NCBI GenBank assembly: GCA_028719265.1
Contig: JAQUKF010000009.1
Coordinates: forward strand, 1-18,300
Length of the DNA stretch: 18,300 nt
DNA from: Candidatus Omnitrophota bacterium
GTDB taxonomy: Bacteria; Omnitrophota; Gorgyraeia; Gygaellales; Profunditerraquicolaceae
Direction: 5' to 3'
The notes beneath the pieces were generated by a model. The model was not told the origin of the DNA. It ran no database searches and saw only the letters and a list, made by a program, of their open reading frames with translations. The position numbers and the translations under genes were made by a program. This document shows, in pieces, positions 13,940 to 18,300 of this stretch; within the stretch, counting starts at the first letter, position 1; every line of letters starts with the position of its first letter.

Positions 13940-14500
13940 ATGACTGTCAAAGAGGTTTTGCATAATACGGAAGAAAAGATGAAAAAGGCTTTTGAGTCGG
14001 TGACCCGTCAGTTCCATGAGGTGAGGACCGGCCGTGCCTCGCCGACCCTGGTAGAGGGCCTGCATATCGACTATTACGGGACCCCGACCATGCTTAAACA
14101 ATTGGCGGCGATATCCGCACCGGACGCTCATTTGATCGTTATCCAGCCGTGGGACCCTACGGTAATTGTTGAAGTCGAGAAGGCGATCCTGAAATCAAAT
14201 CTTGGGATCAACCCTTCCAACGACGGCAAGATCATCAGGCTTGCCGTTCCCCAGCTGTCCAAGGAGAGAAGGCTGGAACTGGCTAAGGTGATCCATAAGA
14301 TGTCCGAAGACGGGCGCGTTTCCATACGCACGATCAGAAGGGATTCCAAGGAGACCGTAGAGAAACTGGAAAAGGACAAGGTCATTTCCGAAGACGATAA
14401 ATTCCGCGGGATAGAAGAGTTGCAGAAGGCGGTCGATCGGTACATAGCCAAGATCGACGAACTCTTAAAAGCCAAAGAAAAGGAAGTCCTGGAGTTTTAG
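13940..14500 (+). CDS. frr: Ribosome recycling factor
   Basis: The 186-residue length matches the family (about 185). Diagnostic stretches are RTGRASP (29-35), YYGTPT (45-50), IQPWDPT (68-74), NPSNDGKIIR (91-100) and VSIRTIRRD (127-135). The helical domain I and the small domain II are both complete. RRF splits post-termination ribosomes together with EF-G. It follows pyrH by 17 bases with a GGAAGG site just before the ATG. The downstream genes usual in Proteobacteria (uppS, cdsA, dxr) are absent, and tRNA genes follow instead. Confidence 0.97.
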   Translation: MTVKEVLHNTEEKMKKAFESVTRQFHEVRTGRASPTLVEGLHIDYYGTPTMLKQLAAISAPDAHLIVIQPWDPTVIVEVEKAILKSNLGINPSNDGKIIRLAVPQLSKERRLELAKVIHKMSEDGRVSIRTIRRDSKETVEKLEKDKVISEDDKFRGIEELQKAVDRYIAKIDELLKAKEKEVLEF

Positions 14501-14513
14501 ATTTTTTGTTCCC

Positions 14514-14560
14514 GCAGTTAACCGTTTCGCAAATCCTTAAGAGAATTTGCCCGCAACTGC
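14514..14560. repeat. Two-part inverted repeat downstream of frr
   Basis: GCAGTT (14514-14519) pairs with AACTGC (14555-14560). Inside it GCAAAT (14529-14534) pairs with ATTTGC (14545-14550) around a loop holding CTTAAG. An unpaired internal bulge separates the two stems. The T-rich run (14502-14507) lies before, not after, the structure, so it is not a standard intrinsic terminator in the forward direction. It may be a processing or stability hairpin at the 3' end of the frr transcript. Confidence 0.45.
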
Positions 14561-14568
14561 AGGAATTA

Positions 14569-14594
14569 TCCTTGCTCGTTTATACTCGCAAGGA
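14569..14594. repeat. Second hairpin before the tRNA cluster
   Basis: TCCTTGC (14569-14575) pairs with GCAAGGA (14588-14594) around a 12-base loop. It follows the previous inverted repeat by 8 bases. No T run follows, so a terminator role is doubtful. The remainder of the gap up to the tRNA at 14638 is AT-rich with no clear promoter. Confidence 0.4.
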
Positions 14595-14637
14595 ATTAGT
14601 TTGATAAAAGATTAATGTTCTTGATTCATTTAAGCTT

Positions 14638-14710
14638 GGGCCTCTAGCTCATCCGGTAGAGCACCACACTTTTAATGTGGGTGTGCCGCGTTCGAGTCGC
14701 GGGAGGCTCA
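14638..14710 (+). tRNA. tRNA-Lys (anticodon UUU)
   Basis: The cloverleaf is complete. The acceptor GGGCCTC (14638-14644) pairs with GAGGCTC (14703-14709) with one G-U pair. The D stem is GCTC/GAGC, and the anticodon stem CCACA/TGTGG encloses the loop CTTTTAA with anticodon TTT. The T stem is CCGCG/CGCGG with loop TTCGAGT. The discriminator is A and CCA is not encoded. Confidence 0.96.
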
Positions 14711-14815
14711 TAAATTTAGTATGTAGTAGGTAGAATGCAGGGAAAAGTTTTAAAGAAGAAGGGTGAAAGAGAAAGGCTTTCTTTTACCTGATACCCGGGG
14801 CGTTGAAGCTGCCTT

Positions 14816-14897
14816 GGGCGGATGGCGGAATTGGCATACGCGATAGCCTTAGGAGCTATTGGGGTAACCCTTGGAGGTTCAAATCCTCTTCCGCCCA
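14816..14897 (+). tRNA. tRNA-Leu (anticodon UAG)
   Basis: The acceptor GGGCGGA (14816-14822) pairs with TCCGCCC (14890-14896). The anticodon stem ATAGC/GCTAT encloses the loop CTTAGGA with anticodon TAG (14850-14852). A long variable arm (class II tRNA) of the form TGGGGTAACCCTT follows, as expected for leucine, then the T arm with loop TTCAAAT. The discriminator is A and CCA is not encoded. Confidence 0.95.
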
Positions 14898-14992
14898 ATT
14901 GATAATCCTTAAATAGGCGAAAGTCTTCCGGAGGCAAGGTTGAAGGTATTTTGATTCCGGAGGAGATATTGCATTGAAAGGTGCTATGTAAC

Positions 14993-15066
<74 letters not shown>

Positions 15067-15104
15067 TTTATTTACTTTGTTTTGTCAGTTGAAAGGAGAA
15101 GCAG

Positions 15105-15575
15105 ATGCAGATAATGGATTTTCTTTCGAAGAAGGCAATTCTTACCGATATAAAATCTACCCGCAAAGAAGATGTGATCAAGGAAATGGTGGATCTCCTG
15201 ATCGAAGCCGGAGATGTAGAAAAACGTAACCGCAACAAGCTGATCGAAGCCCTGATGGCAAGAGAAGCCCTGGGTTCGACGGCGATCGGACAGGGCATAG
15301 CCATCCCCCATGCCAAATGCGACTGCGTGGATAAGCTGGTGGCGGCCTTCGGGCTTTCCAAGAAAGGCGTAGATTTCGATTCTCTTGATGGTGAACTGGC
15401 CTTTATCTTCTTTCTGCTCGTTGCCCCGCAGGATTCCGCCGGCCCGCACCTCAAGGCATTGGCAAGGATATCGCGGCTCCTGAAAGACAAGTATTTCCGC
15501 GATACCCTGCGTACCTGCATGGACGAAAAATCTGTGATCAAGATTATTACCCAGGAAGACGAGAAAAAAATCTAG
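15105..15575 (+). CDS. PTS EIIA domain protein, PtsN/fructose type
   Basis: The 156-residue single-domain protein has the EIIA-Ntr/fructose fold. The phosphorylated histidine is His69 in GIAIPHAK, preceded by the conserved ALMAREALGSTAIG block. Later segments (FIFFLLVAP, HLKALARISRLL) match the family. It has no EIIB or EIIC domain, so it is more likely a regulatory EIIA, as in the nitrogen PTS, than a sugar importer. A good ribosome site AAAGGAG lies just before the ATG. No promoter is evident in the 38 bases after tRNA-Gly, so it may be transcribed with the tRNAs. HPr and enzyme I, needed for its phosphorylation, are encoded 1.4 kb downstream. Confidence 0.93.
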   Translation: MQIMDFLSKKAILTDIKSTRKEDVIKEMVDLLIEAGDVEKRNRNKLIEALMAREALGSTAIGQGIAIPHAKCDCVDKLVAAFGLSKKGVDFDSLDGELAFIFFLLVAPQDSAGPHLKALARISRLLKDKYFRDTLRTCMDEKSVIKIITQEDEKKI

Positions 15576-15668
15576 TAATCTTGTTTTTATCTTTATAAGA
15601 TTCCCGCCTGTTTTGGAGGGCGTGGTCGTCCTGTAAAATAATCATATTTAACAGATTGTTTCGTAAAA

Positions 15669-16910
15669 ATGAAAACAGTTCCGAGTGTCATCTTAAAATG
15701 GTTCTATCCCGGCATAGGCATTAAGCGCTGGGTGCTCTTGAGCGCCTTTGGAGTAGTGCTTTTGATTATCGGCACGGCCAACCTCAAGAACGGGCAATTC
15801 TGGCTGCTTCAGCTCTTGGATGCCCTGATCGTGATTTCCGGCATCATTATCCTGATTTTGGGGATAAAACGGATGATGCGTTCTTTCATTGCCGTATTCG
15901 TTCCCTCCTCCAGGGGTACGGAACTGGTAGATCTTTTATACCAGAAGAAACAGCTAAGCCGGGGGCCGCGCATAGTCGCAGTAGGCGGGGGTACTGGCTT
16001 ATCCGTTCTTTTAAGCGGCTTAAAGAGCTATTCTTCAAACATCTCGGCTATTGTAACGGTAGCCGATGACGGCGGCTCAAGCGGGAGGCTCCGCCAGCAA
16101 TTTGATGTCCTGCCTCCGGGAGACATACGCAACTGTCTGGTAGCCTTGGCCGATGCGCCGGCATTGATGCGCGATCTTTTCCAATTCCGTTTTGACAAGA
16201 ATTCTGAATTTTCCGGGCATTCCTTCGGCAACCTTTTTCTTACGGTAATGACCCGCCTGACCGGCGATTTCGAAAAGGCGATCAAGGAGACCAGTAAAGT
16301 CCTTGCTTTGAGGGGACAGGTTATCCCTTCGACCCTGGGGGATGTGACGCTGGTGGCGCATTATAAAGACGGTTCGGTCATATCCGGAGAAGGGCAGATA
16401 CCCAAGGCGCAAAAGAAGATCGGCAGCGTCAGCCTTACTCCCGAACACCCGATGGCCACCCCGGATGCGATCAAGGCGATCAAAGAAGCGCAGATCATTG
16501 TTTTGGGACCGGGTTCCTTATACACGAGCATTATTCCCAACCTTCTGGCGAAGGATATCGCCGCTCATATTGCGGAATCGGACGCGATCAAGGTTTATGT
16601 TTGCAATGTGATGACCCAGCCGGGGGAAACAGACGGCTACAGCGTTTGCGACCATATCAAGGCCTTGACCGCCCACAGCTCTGAACACATACTTGATTAT
16701 TGCATCGTGAACAACGGTGAGGTCCCCGAGCAGGTATTGAAGCGTTATTCCGGGGAGAACGCGCTCCTTGTAGTCAATGACCGCAAGAACATAGAGAACC
16801 TGGGATACCGGGTAGTGGAAGAGGATTTTATCATGGTCCAGGACGGGGTGATCCGCCACGATGCGGAGAAGCTGGCGAAAATAATCTTGAGTTTTATCGA
16901 AGAAATTTAG
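15669..16910 (+). CDS. yvcK: YvcK / CofD-like protein with N-terminal membrane anchor
   Basis: The 413-residue protein has two hydrophobic segments (about 21-37 and 44-66) followed by a YvcK domain. Its motifs are VGGGTGLS (105-112), VTVADDGGSSGRL (129-141), PPGDIRNCL and LGPGSLYTSI. YvcK proteins bind UDP-sugars and are needed for growth on gluconeogenic carbon sources and for normal cell shape in Bacillus and related bacteria. The long form with a membrane anchor is known in several phyla and is consistent with the WFYPGIGIKRW start. The ATG at 15669 has no Shine-Dalgarno match, only A-rich sequence, but the conserved N-terminus supports it. In Firmicutes the yvcK locus also carries an HPr-like gene, and here HPr and enzyme I follow directly. 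Confidence 0.94.
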   Translation: MKTVPSVILKWFYPGIGIKRWVLLSAFGVVLLIIGTANLKNGQFWLLQLLDALIVISGIIILILGIKRMMRSFIAVFVPSSRGTELVDLLYQKKQLSRGPRIVAVGGGTGLSVLLSGLKSYSSNISAIVTVADDGGSSGRLRQQFDVLPPGDIRNCLVALADAPALMRDLFQFRFDKNSEFSGHSFGNLFLTVMTRLTGDFEKAIKETSKVLALRGQVIPSTLGDVTLVAHYKDGSVISGEGQIPKAQKKIGSVSLTPEHPMATPDAIKAIKEAQIIVLGPGSLYTSIIPNLLAKDIAAHIAESDAIKVYVCNVMTQPGETDGYSVCDHIKALTAHSSEHILDYCIVNNGEVPEQVLKRYSGENALLVVNDRKNIENLGYRVVEEDFIMVQDGVIRHDAEKLAKIILSFIEEI

Positions 16911-17007
16911 CGTTCGGGAGTTTATCCGTGAGCGGCCAGTTATTCTTGTTCTTATTGGATTCCCGGCGTATATGTAAAACCGGGACAAACGAAACAAATA
17001 GACGAAA

Positions 17008-17277
17008 ATGCCTTTGATTAAGAAAGAACTTACAGTAAAAAACGGACAGGGCCTGCATGCCCGTCCGGCCGCTTTGTTTGTGCAGATAGCGAACAAATTC
17101 GATTCGCGCATTACCGTCCGCCACGACGATGAAGAAGTTAACGGTAAATCCATTATGGGTATTCTTATGCTTGGGGCGGAAAAGGGCAGTTTGATCATCG
17201 TGGAGGCCGACGGAGTAGACGCGGAGGAGGCAATGAAGGAGCTGGAAAAGCTTATTAACAGCGAGGAAGCGATATGA
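17008..17277 (+). CDS. ptsH: Phosphocarrier protein HPr
   Basis: The 89-residue protein has the histidine phosphorylation site GLHARPA, with His17 in the role of His15 of E. coli HPr. The regulatory serine segment NGKSIMGIL places Ser48 where HPr kinase acts in bacteria that have it. Size and the GAEKG and EEAMKEL segments fit HPr. It takes phosphate from enzyme I and passes it to EIIA proteins. The ATG at 17008 has only a weak ribosome site. It follows yvcK by 97 bases, a gap that holds a short inverted repeat (16962-16984) and no strong promoter. The stop overlaps the enzyme I start by 4 bases. Confidence 0.96.
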   Translation: MPLIKKELTVKNGQGLHARPAALFVQIANKFDSRITVRHDDEEVNGKSIMGILMLGAEKGSLIIVEADGVDAEEAMKELEKLINSEEAI

Positions 17278-18300
17278 TTCAATTAAAAGGTATAGGCGCG
17301 GCCGCCGGGATAAGTATAGGTAAGGCCTACAAGCTTGGCAAGGAGGAGTTTGTCGTATTGCCAGAGACGATCGCCTGGGAAGATATCCCGCTTCAAATCC
17401 AGCTTTTTGAAGAAGCGTTGATCAAGACCCGCCGCGAGATCATAGAGCTGCAGAAAAAGATCAGTTCCGATATGGGGCAGGAGGAAGCCCAGATATTCGA
17501 TGCGCACCTTCTGGTACTGGAAGACCGCATGCTTATCGAAGAGGTTATCTCGCGGCTCAAGAAGGAACAGCTTAACGTTGCCTATATATTTTCGGAGGTC
17601 CTGAAGAAATATATAAGCGTATTCCTTAAGATAGAGGATGAATACCTTAAAGAGCGTATCGCCGATATTAACGATGTCGGCAGGAGGATATTGAGGAACC
17701 TCCTGGGCAAGGAGAAGAAGGGGCTGGGGGATCTAAAAGAAAAGGCGATTATCGTCTCGCATGACCTTTCCCCTTCGGATACCGCGGCTATGCACACCAG
17801 GAATGTCGCCGCCTTTGTCACCGATATGGGCGGCAAGACCTCGCATACCGCGATCATGGCGAAGTCCCTGGAGATCCCCGCCGTAGTCGGCCTGGAAGGA
17901 ATTACCTCCAAGGTTAACCCCGGAGACACCCTTATTGTTGACGGCAACACCGGGATAGTGATCATTAACCCGGATGAGCCGACCCTGCAGGAGTATCAGG
18001 AAGAGCTCGTAAAGCTGAAGAACGTCGCAGAAAGATTTTTGTCGGTCAAGGAGCTTCCGGCGGTCATGGTCGATGGACGGGCAATTTCGATCAACGCGAA
18101 TATCGAATTTCCCGACGAGGTATCTTCGGTTAAATTGCACGGCAGCGAAGGGATAGGGCTTTACCGTACGGAATTCTTTTATATGAACCGCAAGGATTCT
18201 CCCAGCGAGGATGAGCATTACCAGGCTTATAAATATGTAGCCGAGCAGATGAGCCCTCACCCGGTGGTTATCCGCACACTGGATTTAGGCGGAGATAAAT
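17274..18300 (+). CDS. ptsI: PTS enzyme I (phosphoenolpyruvate-protein phosphotransferase), cut by the right edge
   Basis: The ATG at 17274 overlaps the HPr stop (ATGA), and the frame stays open to the window end, about 342 of the usual 570 or so residues. It starts with the usual LKGIGAAAGISIGKA block. The active histidine is His191 in GGKTSHTAIMA (186-196), equivalent to His189 of E. coli enzyme I. The HPr-binding helical domain lies between, and the PEP-binding barrel begins with GIGLYRTEFFYM and the RTLDLGGDK segment at the edge. Enzyme I transfers phosphate from PEP to HPr, so this pair plus the EIIA at 15105 gives a complete relay without any sugar-specific EIIBC in view. The C-terminus cannot be checked here. 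Confidence 0.96.
   Translation, partial: MIQLKGIGAAAGISIGKAYKLGKEEFVVLPETIAWEDIPLQIQLFEEALIKTRREIIELQKKISSDMGQEEAQIFDAHLLVLEDRMLIEEVISRLKKEQLNVAYIFSEVLKKYISVFLKIEDEYLKERIADINDVGRRILRNLLGKEKKGLGDLKEKAIIVSHDLSPSDTAAMHTRNVAAFVTDMGGKTSHTAIMAKSLEIPAVVGLEGITSKVNPGDTLIVDGNTGIVIINPDEPTLQEYQEELVKLKNVAERFLSVKELPAVMVDGRAISINANIEFPDEVSSVKLHGSEGIGLYRTEFFYMNRKDSPSEDEHYQAYKYVAEQMSPHPVVIRTLDLGGDK

Noticed and set aside
14926..14963. Two copies of TTCCGGAGG between tRNA-Leu and tRNA-Gly
   Set aside because: A single 9-base repeat 29 bases apart, with no open frame of useful length after either copy. It could be chance.
15611..15639. Promoter before yvcK (TAAAAT at 15634-15639)
   Set aside because: The -10 match is good, but no acceptable -35 box lies at 16-18 bases.
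16946..16984. Promoter and hairpin before HPr
   Set aside because: TTGTTC-17-TATATG is a weak match, and the CCCGG/CCGGG stem (16962-16984) overlaps it. Neither is strong enough to annotate.
16518..17282. 254-codon open frame on the minus strand opposite yvcK and HPr
   Set aside because: It crosses two clear plus-strand genes and their spacer, and no motif or start signal supports it.

Overview
This window reads as chromosomal DNA of a diderm (LPS-making) bacterium. Lipid A genes (lpxB and an msbA-like exporter) sit beside standard bacterial translation genes (rpsB-tsf-pyrH-frr) and a small phosphotransferase cluster (EIIA, HPr, enzyme I) with yvcK. By eye the GC content is intermediate, gene packing is tight, and Shine-Dalgarno sites and sigma-70-type promoters are mostly easy to read. 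The mix of features (a split carB, a divergent bL27, a very short EF-Ts) does not fit a well-known model phylum. It would suit an uncultured lineage such as Omnitrophota or a PVC relative, but that placement is an inference and was not tested. No IS element, phage gene, integrase or CRISPR array is visible.

Layout. 3-89: the tail of an unidentified gene. 131-208: a promoter followed immediately by a terminator-shaped hairpin, then carA (223-1326) and a carB that holds only the N-terminal half of the usual protein (1328-2989). 3011-4588: a clear promoter with a 15-bp dyad over its start point, driving a DUF1846 (UPF0371) gene. 4685-6100: a beta-CASP/MBL-fold ribonuclease-type protein. 6163-7569: a structured leader, an atypical bL27 gene and a Ste24-like M48 membrane protease 1 nt behind it. 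On the minus strand, a Gfo/Idh/MocA oxidoreductase (8720-9637) overlaps the start of lpxB (7590-8732). It diverges from an msbA-like ABC exporter (9834-11621). 11655-14500: a strong promoter, a hairpin leader and rpsB-tsf-pyrH-frr. 14501-15066: paired inverted repeats and three tRNA genes (Lys-UUU, Leu-UAG, Gly-GCC), none with an encoded CCA. 15105-18300: ptsN-like EIIA, yvcK with two N-terminal membrane segments, HPr, and enzyme I running off the right edge.

How the genes work together. CarAB and PyrH are both pyrimidine steps, at the entry point and at UMP to UDP, and the carA leader looks attenuator-like. LpxB makes the lipid A disaccharide and the MsbA-like exporter flips the finished core lipid. 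The oxidoreductase co-transcribed with lpxB may serve the same pathway, possibly in making an amino-sugar precursor. The rpsB-tsf-pyrH-frr operon is the usual bacterial arrangement. EIIA, HPr and EI without a visible sugar permease suggest a regulatory phosphorelay, and YvcK links it to carbon and cell-envelope metabolism.

Nothing here is a wholly new multi-gene system on sequence alone. The best leads are the carA promoter-terminator leader, the half-length carB, the dyad-controlled DUF1846 gene, and the bL27 variant with its structured leader and protease partner. No intergenic stretch exceeds 300 bases.
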